64,000 nucleotides of DNA, from the NCBI GenBank assembly GCA_003344405.1, contig NOWV01000061.1, positions 124,001 through 188,000 of the forward strand. The letters run 5' to 3'. Positions 13,337 through 27,200 of this stretch are shown here, one piece after another. Position 1 is the stretch's first letter. Every line of letters begins with the position of its first letter. This stretch comes from Trichoplax sp. H2 (lineage: Eukaryota > Placozoa > Uniplacotomia > Trichoplacea). The translations under genes and the position numbers were made by a program. The notes under the pieces were generated by a model. It was not told the DNA's origin. It did not search any database and saw only the letters and a list, made by a program, of their open reading frames with translations.

Positions 13337-16300
13337 AAAAATAACAGATTTCTTCAAGATCTAGAATATTTTTAGCGACAGTAGCGATCGATGAAAATTA
13401 ATAATCTGACGATCAAATTCCATGCAGGAGTAACAGTATACAGTTTTCAGATTGATAAAAGATAAATATACAATATTTCAACTGTAAGATTGCATTAGAC
13501 CATGACGTACTCTTCAATTAACGTGTAGGTGTATATTCATAGGAGTAGAGTTATACAAACTAAGGTTTAACTGTTTATTGAACTAGTATTAATTACCAAA
13601 TCTATATTAATCTTTGGTAATCAGTCGATCTGTCAGTACTATTATATCTAAATTAACAATGTTTTTATTGAATCTAGTGTTACGAATTTAAACAAAGGTA
13701 AAATAATCTTTAAATCGACCATTTTTCCTTACGATACATTATATAAATGTTTTGTTTTGAAATTAAGATATTTACAGTACGGTAGTGATGGAGGTTGGGA
13801 TTGTATTGAGATAGCTAGATTGTAGAGTAGCATTAGTAAAGGAATTTAAATATTAATTCTACAAAATCTTTAAGAATGAATTAATAAATTCTAAACTTCT
13901 TATGAGATTAACCGTGTTTGTAGTATTGGCTGTTTACTATAGTAAAAAATTGAATCTTATTTGTAAGACTTCGAGACCCTAAAGCTGAATTTTTCATTTC
14001 AGTGATATTCTGACACTAAGATGCTATACTTTTTCCGCAAACAGCTGAAATCTTCCATTAGGGCACGGTAATCAAAGTGTCAATTATTCTCTCTGATTTT
14101 TTTAATCAACAAATATTCGTTTATTTATTATCAAACAAATATATCTGCATATGCGAATATTTACTAATCATTTAAAAGTACTAGAAGATTATATATTTAG
14201 CTTATTTTAGATTATAAGATAGTCTTGCTATTTTCTAATAGTGACTTATTCATATTGATAGTTACTTTAATGGAGCCTTGATAGTATGGGTCCTATAGCA
14301 GTTATTGTACGGCAACATTACTAATGAAGATGGCATGCATATGCCTTACTGCTCAATTAGATAATATTAACGTTTAATGTGCATTTATAATTTTATACGG
14401 GCAGTAGAAAGTACACTGCTGAAGATGGAGTAGATAAAGTACAGTGATTTTTATAGTAGTATTTCAGAAAGAGAATGAATACAATTATCTATATAATTAT
14501 AATACACGCGCACCATACAGTTGCTACGCTGATTAGTAAAAATCTTAAGCCCTACCATATATCTGTGAGCACCTTTTATAAAAGAATCTTACAACAGTAT
14601 TAACATGAATAATATGTGTACAGAAACTTGAAATGCTGTCATTTGTATAATCTAGTAGTATAATATTTCTATTGGGATAATAGAGATATTTTAAAAATAT
14701 TATGTAAGTGACTTTATGTGATTTGTAATCGTGTAGCTTGCTGTTTTTCATCAAAATATGAGTAAAACTCTGAAATTAACATTCTATACGATATTTTTAT
14801 TTACTGTAAGCCGTAACATTAATGATTGCAATATTTTGTACCTTAATTTTAGTAAAGTTAACACGAACAGAATTTTACTTCATTTCATCATTGATATTGT
14901 CTTCAGATGATGAAATTTGTAAGCTGTTTCGTTAGTGAAAGCTGTGATCATGAATGTTGGCAATATTTTTCACTTGATAGCGAAATTTTGTATTTCGACA
15001 GCAGAATCTTCTATGGTCATTATAGGAGGAATAAATCAACATAATATCAATTTTAATAGTTGCCTTAAGCATTGTAATTGAAATCACGTGAATTCAATCA
15101 AACAATATCCTCTAACATATATTTACCTATGGGTGGTAATAGATGTTGCACCTGTTACATTCCGTGAGGAAGTTTAGAGTTGAAATTCTAATATCAAGCC
15201 CTTAGACAAGGAGCTGAACAAACCGATTTCAAAGTTTATACTTTAAGCCAAGAAAAATGATGAAGCTCATATTAAACACTAAAGTATCCAATACTGCTTC
15301 TTTTTGTATAATCTAAGTTCTTATAACAAGTTCCTTTTGTCTGCTGAAAACCCAGTGGATAAAATCGGTTTTCTTGTAGTATTTGTAAGTAATGCAGTGA
15401 TCATGTTTGTATTGAAAATACCTTGTCGTAATAATGCGAACATAATTTGACGTATATTCGTATGACATAGGTATCGCCTAGTCATAGCAATTATACAATT
15501 TCTCTTTGCAATCTTAGTTTTACCCTACATTTTATACAGAAATAGAGATAAAGTTTAAAATTAGCGTTATTTGAGAATCTACCATCACTCTTTAGTAAAA
15601 ACCAAAGTAGTAATTACGACTATCACTATTATTTGACTTTTGAAGATTGAAAGAGAATACAAATTGTCCGTAAGAAATACTTGATTATTGCTACAATGAC
15701 TAGATAACTGCAAGATTTATGAAATTTTAGTAATTAATCAATTAATAATTAGCGGTAATTATATTTTAATAGCTGCCCATTTTGATTGTTGATAGCTGTC
15801 ATGTTAGCTTGATTTATTTAAAATTTTAGCTTAATAAATTATTGTCGTGTTTATATTGAGTTGATATAATATTTAAAGTCATCAGGTCATTTAAAATAAT
15901 AGGAAGTAATTTTCTGCTGGCAATTATGCATAATATTTATGAGGAGCACAACAGCATCATGTATTTTTAAACATTACTATGTAGAACTGCACCCGATTGA
16001 TACCACATGATATCAATAGGAAGTTGGCTGTACCTAAGAATTCGAGTGTCCTTTACCGTTAAAAATAGACAAAATCATACCAATTCAGGTTTCTACCGCT
16101 AGGAATAGGGGAATAACTAGTCAGTTAATTGTGTTAATGTTGTATTAAGACGATAATATTATTGTAACAATAATCTTTATCAAAGTCGCTATGCGGTATT
16201 ACGGTAGTATTTCGACAATAATTCGACATTTTACATAGCATAGTATTAAGATTACATTAGTTAAGATTACTTACGCCATGTTGGAACACTTTTCGAAAAC

Positions 16301-18058
16301 AAAGATAATATTGATGCTTTGAGTAAATTACCGATCTGAAAAGGATTCCGATATATGGTATAGGCCTGATAATTACTTTATTCAAATACTTGAAAATACC
16401 TCAATGATTGTCACTACTAGGTAAAATTCTGTCAGAGTGACGATGAAATAACAAAAACCATAGTAGAGTAGTTACTAGGCAGCTAATTTACCATTTATCA
16501 AACATTGCAAACACTTCATTACACGGTACTGATGATTATTAGTCCCAAAAAATGTATAAAAATTCATGAATCTCTCCCTGTACTAAAAGTTTTTTATACT
16601 TCAGGTATTTTTTGCCCGTTAAATTATATTGCATACGACTAATATAAGACTATACTAGACCTTACAGGGTCTATGTCCAACTTCAATAACTGACCATAAT
16701 ATATATACATAGCGGATGAAATTATAGTATTATAACATTGAATTTAACCACGTAGAATGAAGTCTTCAGTGTAGTATTGATACTGTACGTGTACAGTAGT
16801 ACAGTATGAGCGTATAAATCCTACAGTATTACAGCATGCTTTAAACTATATGAAATAATTACATTCGTACATTTAATAATGTTAACTTTCAAGTATTTTA
16901 GAATATAGACAATTTGAATTTTTATTTTAGCATCAATCACAACTGCCTACTTGGTTTATAAAATTAAGTAAAAAGCTACAATCATAAAATATTCTAATTT
17001 AATGTATAATTTACACGTTGCATTGATATGTTATTAATTCTTGTTTATTTTAAAATTTTTTAGCCATTAGTTTTTCAACAGATTGTGAGTAAAATCTGCT
17101 ACATCTCAAATTTGTAGAAGCTCAATAATACATTTATTGCTAAAATACGTTTATTTCGTATGTTTTTTTCGTCATTGACTGGATATAATATCGATAAATA
17201 TACAGCATATAATTTTTTAAGGCCTAAGTGGCTATAATTTCTTAAAATTGATTAAAATAATACAAACAAAGATATTCTATACTAGCAAAATAGTGATATC
17301 ATGTGTGTGCACATTATAGCACACAATAGTATGAAAACATAAGATTTTGTAAGAAAAAGCTGGTACCGATGTAAACATAAAATAAGGTAATGCTGTTTGT
17401 CGCTTAAAAACTAGTTTTAGTTCTGTAGCACATTTAACTCTGTCCAAATATGCAGCTAAGGATGCATACAGTAATGTCTATACTGCATTAGAAACAAAGA
17501 GATCCAATTCTTTTCTTTTATAAGACGTTCTTAAAAAGTAGAAAGTTATTGGAGAATTAGGGTAACTAATTTGTACACAATTTTTGAGTACTGCACCCAA
17601 CACATACATGGATACAATGGAGTTACACTTTTATAAATCAATCTATAATGGTAAATCATATAAATCTTCAATGATGACACGAACTTGTAAAAGTTTCATT
17701 GGGTTAGTTCTAAGAATCCTAAAAGAATTGATTATAACGGTTATTATTTGTATAGCATATCATAATTTGTTGCTTATGTTTATATTTTTACAAAGGTAAG
17801 CCATATTGGCCCCTAACAGAGAATAAAACTTAATTTTGACATCAAAAATTAGGTATCAAATACTTTCAGTGTAGTCGAAGTATTTAAATATATGTTTTGA
17901 AAAGACTCGATTTTTATATTCTTTAGAATTTGGAAAGTCAAATTTTATATGTTCCCAAACGATCAAAATAACACGATGTCTATTATACATGTAAATTTAA
18001 GATTGCCTATTCAATATGCAGTAATTAAAATATTAACGCGATATCATTTTTACTTCAA
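13337..18058. other. Long spacer between copies B and C
   Basis: This 4.7-kb spacer is one of the longest gaps between copies. Both strands were read for remnants of conserved exons (the GPxxGG, FLDP and LAPFFP segments) and none was found. Short open frames such as 14545-14754 (minus) and 17584-17799 (plus) have no family resemblance. Short runs of TACTGTACGTGTACAGTAGT type occur near 16780-16830. Confidence 0.45.
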
Positions 18059-21000
18059 CTAAATTAGCGGGTTTCTTTCTTCTTCATTTTCATTCAAAAT
18101 ACTGAAAAAACAATAAAGTAGTTACGTTAAACATAATTTAATTTTTATACCTTTGTAAGTCAAACTTACGGTAGGTATTACGTATATTAATTAAATTGTG
18201 TTAAGAAATTGCATAATATTTATCTACACAATAATTACCGTTCAGTCTTCTTTTTATATAGTTTTTCCCACAGAGTTAACAGAATTACTATTAAACCCTG
18301 TAGAGTTATTAATCAATAAGAAAAGTAAAGAATTTAAGCGGACAATCTACTAGAAGTAATTCTATGATTATTTTAACTAATTACAAGAATGCATGAAACC
18401 ATGCAACCATTCATGTAAGAGTCAAGTCTTTTTGCAAAAATACGCGTATATCATATGGTATATTTGGACCAGTAAACAAACGAATACTTCAGTGTTATCT
18501 TCATACTTTTAATTATTTTACTTACTTCAGCAGCGACGGCAAAGCCTATCCCCTATTAACGGAATGAAATATTATTAAACAGTGCTATTAATTCGAGCAA
18601 TATCAATTCTGAAAGCTTCGGGACAAAAATAATTCAATAGTACGATTTCAGATCGTACGATTTAATAATCTAACGGATTATGAGGTCCGACAATGACAGT
18701 TGTTGAATGAACATTTTACAAACCGCAGAAGTCTTCCGAAACAGTGCATCTGATGTTGACGTGAAAGTTCCCCCCACAATAGGACCTAATACTTGACTTT
18801 AAATTAACAGTAAATAGTAATCCGAATAAACAAATTTGTACTATTTCAACTTGCATGATATCATTTAATATATTTTTAAAGATGAATTTCTGCAAGTAAA
18901 ACGTAACAAATACTGTAACATTTCTTTACCCGAGTGAAGAAGCAGATGAAAATAGACCAGAAACTACTGCATATAATACGAAATCTTTTTCTGTTTCATC
19001 AACTCCAGGGGATTGATTACTGTTACAAGATTTATACATAAACATGATTTTAGAAATTTTAAATTGACAGTATCATTCGTATTGCTATAAAATATGTGTA
19101 TTAGACTTTTCAAACCCAAATTCCGTAACGGCAGCATCTAACATATCTGCGTATAACGGTATCGCAGCAGCACCAGCTGCTATTCCCAATGATATCAAGG
19201 ATAAAATTGTTTGTGGTAGAGATCTAAACATTTGTTGAGCTACTTTTAGTAAAACAACACAATTTAGACATGAAATGGAACTGAATGACTTCATACAGCG
19301 GAATTTTAAAGAAAGGAGCGGGTCCAAGAAACATCAATGCTACTCCCATTGCAAAATTGCCACCAATAATGAAAGGTCGGTATCCCTATCAATTTGTAGG
19401 TAGTGTGTTTCCGTTTAGAGGTGTTAATAATCGATGGTCGCAATGTTACATATGTAACCTGAATATTCTGTATTGCATACAGTAAATCATATCATATATC
19501 CTTGGAAATGATATCAATTTCCCAATAATACTGTTACTAACAAAGCGATCTGATAACCATCCGAATATTGGAGAGAAAATCCCATAGCCAGCGCCCAGCG
19601 CGAGAAATACGGCTCCAAGTTCAGGTGGTGTTAAATTTAGCTGCCAAAGACAGAAAAATTAATTGAAGTTATAAAACTTGAGAAGATTAAAAGAAATCAT
19701 CGAGACTAACCGGCTGTAAGTGAAGTGAAAGTGTTGGATCAAGAAAACCAAATAGAAGCATTTGTAAAATTATTCCTATACCTGTTATTAAAAATATCAA
19801 CTTATATATATATATATAGATAGGAAGCTGACAAGATAATAGTTGCAATTGTAATTTGAAATAGAATAAGATTTTTAACCAAATACAGCTTAGCATGCAA
19901 ATCTTACACATAATAATAACTCTCGGACGGATCAATAACTGCTTCATTAGCGTTACTGGAGGTGCACTAGCTGCATCTGGTTGATAGGAGTTGCATCGCA
20001 AATAATTATTCAGTAATTTGGTGCAGTCAATAGTTGCTTAACACCTTTCATTATTATTATGATTAATATCAAGTAGTAATATGCAGAATTTATGTGCTGT
20101 ATTAATTACGTGAAATTCGTGGAATAAAGTAAATGACAACACATCCAATCACCAACAACGTCGATCCTAAAACAATAAATGGTAGCTTAAAACCGCCGGC
20201 CTATCGGAATAACAGACAAAAAATATTAAAGCACCGGTAATGATAATGGTTGTTCCTATTTGCAATTATTGTAATATAACACATGTAGACCTGAAACAAT
20301 AAGCCACCAATCGGAGGCCCTGTCATGAATCCCAATGCACCAAAGATTTCTAATGTGCTCTTTATAAATAACAAGATGAAAGCTTAAGTTGTAAGTTCGT
20401 AGCCTTGGATTCCTTGGCTTATGAGACTGACTCATTAAGAAGGTTATCGACAAATTTCAAGTACATTAATGATTCTAGAAACATCGGTGTCTTTGTTGGA
20501 TGTTATCAAATCCGCTCATAACCGATCTAGTTATGTTGTTACGACACTGAGCCCACAAAAATTTTGTGTAGACTTTTTATTTTAATACTTCAAGTCAAAA
20601 ATAAAAATAACTTACGGTAGTTGTTGCAACATTATCAGGGAAAATCGATGACATCATAGCTAAAGCTGCGGTCTGAGAACATGCAGCACCAATACCTTGC
20701 ATACCCCGTATAAGTAAGCAAAATGCTACGAATGTTTGGTGATCCAAAATATTAGGTAAAAACCTATCAAAGTGGATAATAAAATTAAAAAATGTAATTA
20801 GAAGTAATAAAACATTGTTTAATTTATGTCATCATTATAGCATAGGTTGAGTGCTTCAAATAAAGCCATGTCAATCTAAAAACAATCTATCCTTTCAGAC
20901 ATACCCGAAAAGAATGCTGCAACCCGCTTCGAAGAATAAACCAGCCCATAACGTAAATACAACACCAATACGAGGCATCTGCCACAAAGTGCAAGTCAGT

Positions 21001-22400
21001 TAATGGTGTATTAGTTAATCGTTCAGCATAGGCTTTTAGTAAGAATAAAGTCAATTGCAAGACTGAAAATTTAATTAATGAAGCTACAGGCGTGCTAACA
21101 AGAATATTACACTATGTTAACATCACTGCGCGATAAACGTAACAGTATTAATAGCTCGTGCCCATAGTAACCAAAGTAGAATAGTGCAATCGCAGTATTT
21201 TTGATAGGTAGCAGTCTAAATGCCTAGCCTATACTGAGTAACATTGTAACGTTGCATATGATACTAATATATAATTGGAAATTAAAAGGTATAAGTGCAG
21301 TATAGTAGGCGAAGTTTAACGAGCGAGGGATCGACTAGTAATTACATTGTAATACGTATATTATTATGAACGGTCCTTACCATAATGCCACATATTGGAG
21401 AGATGAGAAAAATGAAAAATGGATAAATCGCAAATATAAGACCGATTTCGAAATGTTTAACATTCCTATTTTTGGCCTATAGCAGTTGAACAAGAGTTTT
21501 ATTCATTACTAGGTGCTTGAGGATATATATATATATATATTGATACCTAATTTCGTGTAAAAATCAGATTGCGTTCTTTTCCTAACGTAAAGTATTTACG
21601 TAAGAGTAACTTATAAGTATAGTATAATATATAGGTGTATAAAATAGTTCATCTTTTATATTTTTAATTTAAATTTAGATAATAACAGTGTTAATATAAA
21701 TTATTTAAAGGCGTAACCAATTACTACATAATATTCGACATAAATAAATTCTCTAATAATTATTATAATTATCGGACCTTGGATGAAGCGTTTTTGTGGT
21801 TCTATCTTATTTTTTCATGGGTTCTAGCTTACTATTAGAACATTAAGATGCTACAATATCTCACCAATAGCTCAGATATACCGTACTACATAGCAGAGTA
21901 ATGTTAACCGATCAATATGGTAGAGATACGTACAGTACAGTACTCTTGCATGAGTATCAGAATGTAATATCAACAGTTTAAAGCTATAGGTTTAAAAGAA
22001 TGCTGTCATAAATCCTGTCAAAAATCATATAAGAAATAAATGAAGGATATTACGATGTGTCTATTTCATCAAGATATTATCACATGTTAGCCATAGCTGC
22101 ATCATATCGTAATGATATACATAGATATGCATGATGCAATAACTGTTCTTAATCGAGGCAAACTTCGCTATCAAGGATAGTGTAGTTGTGGCTAAAATAT
22201 ACACCAACCTCTTGAGGAAAAAATGGTGCAAGAAGAGCGTAGACTGATGCTAGAAGGAAATACGTAACACTCAATAGTACCATGATGATGAGTTTGTTTC
22301 GTTTACTGGTGACTTCTGGGGTTGTTGTTGTCTCATCGCCATTTTCACTATTAAATGACGAAACAGAATCACCAGACTTCGTGGTCTCTATATTTTGCAT
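18059..22400 (-). CDS. SLC18B1-like MFS transporter, copy C (16 exons, 465 aa)
   Basis: Exons 5' to 3': 22209-22400, 21381-21476, 20905-20978, 20616-20763, 20291-20359, 20110-20200, 19908-19976, 19711-19781, 19542-19640, 19297-19385, 19116-19223, 18930-19019, 18724-18796, 18526-18552, 18239-18297 and 18059-18101. They join into one 1398-nt frame. The N-terminus is hydrophilic and rich in Ser, Thr and Glu (about 38 residues) before helix 1, which ends in LLAPFFPQE. Family motifs are GFMTGPPIGG in helix 5, GFLDPTLSLHL in helix 7, a WLSDRF loop after helix 8, and GPIVGG in helix 11. The protein ends ENEEERNPLI, an acidic dileucine-type signal ([DE]xxxL[LI]) in the same place as in vertebrate SLC18B1. 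This suggests sorting to endosomes or secretory vesicles. Exon 1 uses a GTTGGT donor like copy B. Loop exons 11 and 12 (108 and 90 nt) are longer than in B. Confidence 0.88.
19803..19818. repeat. TA dinucleotide microsatellite
   Basis: A run of about eight TA units lies within the intron between exons 7 and 8 of copy C. Confidence 0.9.
21309..21352. repeat. Dispersed repeat fragment, partner at 52726-52775
   Basis: The segment CGAAGTTTAACGAGCGAGG, followed by an AGTAATTACATTGTAAT-like stretch, recurs in diverged form and the same orientation at 52726-52775. This copy lies in intron 2 of copy C. It is probably a remnant of a short interspersed or MITE-like repeat; no terminal structure is clear. 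Confidence 0.5.
21523..21541. repeat. TA dinucleotide microsatellite
   Basis: A run of about nine AT units lies in intron 1 of copy C, just upstream of exon 2. Confidence 0.9.
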
Positions 22401-24253
22401 ATCTATAAACGAAAATCAGGGCACTGGTTCGCCGACCGGGAGTTGAACTGTCTATTTTAGTTTAGGATGCAGCTAGTAAGTAGTACAGTACAGTGCAGTA
22501 GTTAATAGATGGCCAGACTGATTATTCCTTCAGACGGACAGACTTCGCTTATTAAATGAACGTCGAAAAATGACTACGGTACTTAGTATGGATCATACGT
22601 GTCTGTTTTCTAAATCACTGGTATTAATTTAAATAACGTTTACGATCTTTTATAAATATTTTCAAACAGAACGTTAGTAATAGATAATAAGATTTAATAT
22701 AATATTACTTAATTCAGTAAAAATCTGTCATACAGAATTGACCTTCGGCATACTCAAGTACTGTCATAACGAAGTGTTTGGTAATTTTGGCGAGAAGACG
22801 CCGAAAGTGTCTGTCCGTCTCTGTATGTGGTTCTTTAATTAAGAATACAGTAACCTAGAATAAAAATCTCTGTTACTTTCAGAATCTAGAGACGAGTCTG
22901 ACTCGCTGAGTTTACCATCAAGGAAAATAGTACAGATATTAGTACTTGGAGAGACTATTGCCGCCTAATTTTGTACTTTTTTCCAGCCTGCAAAAATACC
23001 CGGGTGTAAAAGAAGAGAAACGATACGTGAAATTACCTCTACAGCATAACTACTTTAGTGGTAATTGGCGAAAAAAGTACAAAATTAGCTGGTAGTCGCT
23101 CGCACTGGATAGAACAGTACATTGAAATAGTACTGTATAAAGCATAATTTGTATTAGATAAAACTGTTTATCTACTGTACTGTCTTGTTATCAAACAGCT
23201 TGAACTATAATACTGAGGTTTGCAATAAAATTATTATATAATTATAGTTTAGTGTACACGCACACAGCACAGTACAGCATAGTAGATAACTGTATACTGT
23301 ACCTCGATAGTACAATATCCTGATGGTATCTTGATAGTATCAGAACTCCACTGTTTGTGCCAGAGACCTAAAGCCTCAGTAGTCCCTGATTATGCACTGG
23401 ATAAAATAGTGTGCATCTCCAGTTTTAGTCAATTCTCTGTATTCTACTACACTGTACTGCTGATAATTATTAATAACAATTACAATCATAATATGGTAGA
23501 TAAAATAGATAGGCAAAGGATATACCCCTAGTGCAATGTAGACTTTCATACAGCAAATCTTAATTTTACGAAGTTGCTGAAAGCCTGAAATCTAATCATT
23601 TTAGGTAAATTCGTAATCCTTATGCTCACGTGCCCCTTTGGATAACAAATCGAAATGATAATTATATTTGCATGTATTTACAGTATGTTACGTATACGGA
23701 CAGTGTATATCAAATAACTGACTACCTTCCGTATTGTAAGTATAAAATTTAATTTATTTGCAAAACATATTTACACGCATCGGAAAACAAACGATCACAA
23801 ATATTGTAAATTATTACTATTATTACAAAATTTTGCTTGAACATTTCAGATTTTAGTCGACATCAGGTGATATTTTGAATTAAATTATTTGTCCATACCA
23901 AAATAGGAATTAAATAAAACGTTCTAAGATTTGCCAATAAAATCATACCGGATGATGATATTGTTCTACTGTACAGCGTTATTCGCTGTAAGCTTTAAGA
24001 CTGATAACTTTCTTCTTGCATTCATATGACATGCATTTCACGTCACGTACAGGGGATTCAATTTATTTCCTAAGTGTAGAATAAGAATCGATAAATCCAA
24101 ATCAAGTACCGAAGATTCTCATTTTCAATCGCATACTCTTCTACATACATTAAATAATTGTAATAAATTAATGGATTAATCAATAAATTACCTTAAAAAA
24201 AAGATCACAAAACAGATATTCTGTTTTATGATCTTTTAATTGTATGCAATGAA
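22401..24253. other. Spacer between copies C and D with repeat fragments
   Basis: This is the 5' flank of copy C. It contains dispersed GTCTGTCCGTC-type repeat fragments at about 22514-22544 (where the inverted form GACGGACAGACT appears) and near 22810. Several TACAGTACAG runs lie around 22480-22500 and 23090-23300. A 17-bp hairpin at 24199-24237 lies 3' of copy D. No coding exon was identified. Confidence 0.5.
24199..24237. repeat. Inverted repeat (17-bp arms) 3' of copy D
   Basis: Arms AAAAGATCACAAAACAG (24199-24215) and CTGTTTTATGATCTTTT (24221-24237) pair over 17 positions with a single C/T difference and a 5-nt loop. The repeat lies 17 nt beyond the copy D stop codon on the minus strand, so it would fall in the 3' UTR of the message. 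Confidence 0.75.
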
Positions 24254-27200
24254 TTATAGCGATTTTTCGCTAGTATCAGAAGAGTAGCAGATAAATCTCT
24301 CAGTATCGGAGGACATTTTTCTGAGAGAAGAGAATTTAAGTAATAAATAATTATTATAAATCTGTGCAAAAGTAATAAATCTACGAGTATTTCGCTCCTA
24401 CCCAACGATATGATAACTCTGTTTTCTTTCCCAGAGCGTAAGAAATACGATCAGCAAACCCTTCCGGAGAATAATAGTAAAAACACATAATTCTTAGAAT
24501 CCCTTAAAACATTTTTATACATTTCAGAATTATGCTTTTGTTAAATTGGATAAACAACAACGCTACAACATGATTTTTCCGGTGTTTAGATTATACCTGA
24601 GCTACGAAAATAAAGCCCAGTACCTAAAAAATACAGATAATGGTTATCATATTTAGCCATTTAGAAGAGTGGAATAATAGTAATAGCGTAGTTGTACTTT
24701 GATGAAAAGGAAAGCGTGATGGAAAACTTTAACTTAACATGATATAATAAATTAGCTTGATTCTGTATCAGTAATAAGTTTTGCTATAGAAAATTGATTT
24801 CAATGGAATTTCAGAATTTCATTTTGGGTACAGTAAAATTTTCTTCCATTAATTTAAACATGCTGCTTTAAATAAATTACATACAGATATGGTCCAACTG
24901 AAGGATGAAGTTGCAGAAGTAAAGGTGATGCCACTAATAATAGGACCTATTACTTGACTTTAATCAAATTTGCTAATGTTATATTCACGTTGTTCAATGC
25001 TGCATAAATAAGTAGAATTAATAAAATTTGCACAAACCCTAGAGCACTGAATGCAGTAAATATTCCAGAAACCACAGAAACTGTAGAGAAATTGCTATTG
25101 TCGGCAATCACAGTTTCCTCGTTATCATCATCATTAAGGCTAAAAAATAATTTGAAATTGTAATTTACAAATTATAAGGAATATACAATTATTCCATAAT
25201 TCACCCTGAATTCATCGTAGCAGATGCCAGAATATCACCAAAAGCTGGCGTAAATACCGCTGCAGTCCCCGTTCCAGTTATGAAGAGTGAAGGAATAATT
25301 TGCGCGATAGAGCTAATATCATAAAACAATAGTCATATTAGTGATATAGCATTTTATGCCTCGATAGATTATTGCAGTCAACGACAGTTTCAAATAATAA
25401 TAAAAAACTCAAATATTAAATAGAAAATATACAGCGGAATATTTAGATATGGAGCGGGTCCAACGAATTGTGCAGCAATTCCTATAGCAAAGCAACCACC
25501 GATAACGAACTGTCGATAGCCCTAAAAAGATGATTCGGCTTCAAGTATCAATTAAGTCAATGCAACTAAATAGTAATATTATATCACGCTTAGAGTCGAT
25601 CATACTCATAGACTCATTCATTACTAACAAAGCGGTCAGATAGAAACCCAAATACAGGTGAAAATACCATATGTCCAATGCTTAATGGAAGGAAAAGCAA
25701 GCCTACCGCCACTGGCGATAAATGAAACTGTAATTGATAAAAGTAAGCACGCAAAAATTTATTCCAACTGCATATTACTGGCCAAAGTGGAGAAGTATTT
25801 CAGGTTTACATAAGGCAATTGATGCTATAGTTTCATACCGGTTTGATATGCAGAGCTAAGCCTAAGTCTACTGAACCAAATAGGATCATCAGTAATGTCA
25901 CACTGCAGCCTTTTAACGCAATAAATAGGACTGGGTATTAATCAACAATCGCCTTGGATTTTGTACGCGTACATTCAAATTTTGAATTTTTTAAATTTGA
26001 TATCGAACATACTACAGAAATTCGCATATGATTGAAGATTTTATGACAACAGTCATCATAATATATTCTTACACATTAAAATTATACGTGGATAAATCAG
26101 TAATTTCTTCATTATAGCTCCAGGAGCAGACGTACGAGAACCTAAAGCATACATTATTCAATAAACGAAAATAAGTGTATTTATGCTATTAATAACCCAT
26201 ACTTAACTCGTAAATTTGTATTGTAAATCAAATACAGCATGCAGGCTCAACTAGAAGATAAAGTAGATTTTATATTTACGCACTATCTATATTACGATGA
26301 AAAATTACCTTTAATTGTGGGTAAGAAGAAAATTGCTGTAAATCCAACTATTAGCATTGTAGACCCTATAACAAGAAAGGGTAGTTTAAAACCACCCGCC
26401 TAATAACAAATCGAAATATGTCGTTGACGATCAAAAGAGCTAAAAGTAATATTAAAATCAATCAGATATTACCAATATTATTTTAATTCTCAAACCTGAT
26501 AAAGCAGTCCACCAACAGTAGGTCCAGCCGTGTAGCCTAAAGCTGTAAGAACTTCTATCACACTCTAAATTTATTCGGTAAAAATTAAAAGGATTATCAT
26601 TATCAGATCTTATAAAGTAGCTCAGTCACTTTCTTTCATCATACCTATTACTAGGACATGAAACAGTCTATAATTTCGTAATTACTTGTAAGAACTACAA
26701 TTTAACTATACTTGTCGGCGCATAGGCACTACTATGTCATTAACAAAATCAGAAAAAACATGCTCCTATTTCATTCCTATCGAACCGTTGCTGAGGCAAT
26801 ATTTTCGCTAAATATCGATGACGTTATTGCAAGGGATGCAGTTTGAACGCATGCCAAACCAGTCCCCTGAAAAGCTCGAGTAATAATACAAAATCCAACA
26901 AATACCGCATTATTCAGAATGTGCGGTAAAAATCTAGGAGAACGATGGAAAGAAAATACATGAGATACATTTGCACATGTATAAATTCAGCTAATTTTAT
27001 GTAGTAATACCAATTGCTCTTACACTTTCGTTTTATATCAATGAGCGACTATAAAAATTTTTGTAAGGATGTGATGATAAAATTTATAGGATCTCTTAAA
27101 TTAAATTGCTTTGTAATATATGTAGTACTGTAAACATACTGATAATAATTATAATCTACGAATCAAATTCGATAGAAGGCAAATTGCATTATCGACAACT

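Noticed and set aside
17584-17799. 71-codon plus-strand frame in the B-C spacer
   Set aside because: No family resemblance, no splice context, and composition typical of surrounding non-coding DNA.
19285-19485. 66-codon plus-strand frame opposite copy C exon 10
   Set aside because: It is antisense to a well-supported exon of copy C (19297-19385) and has no motif of its own.
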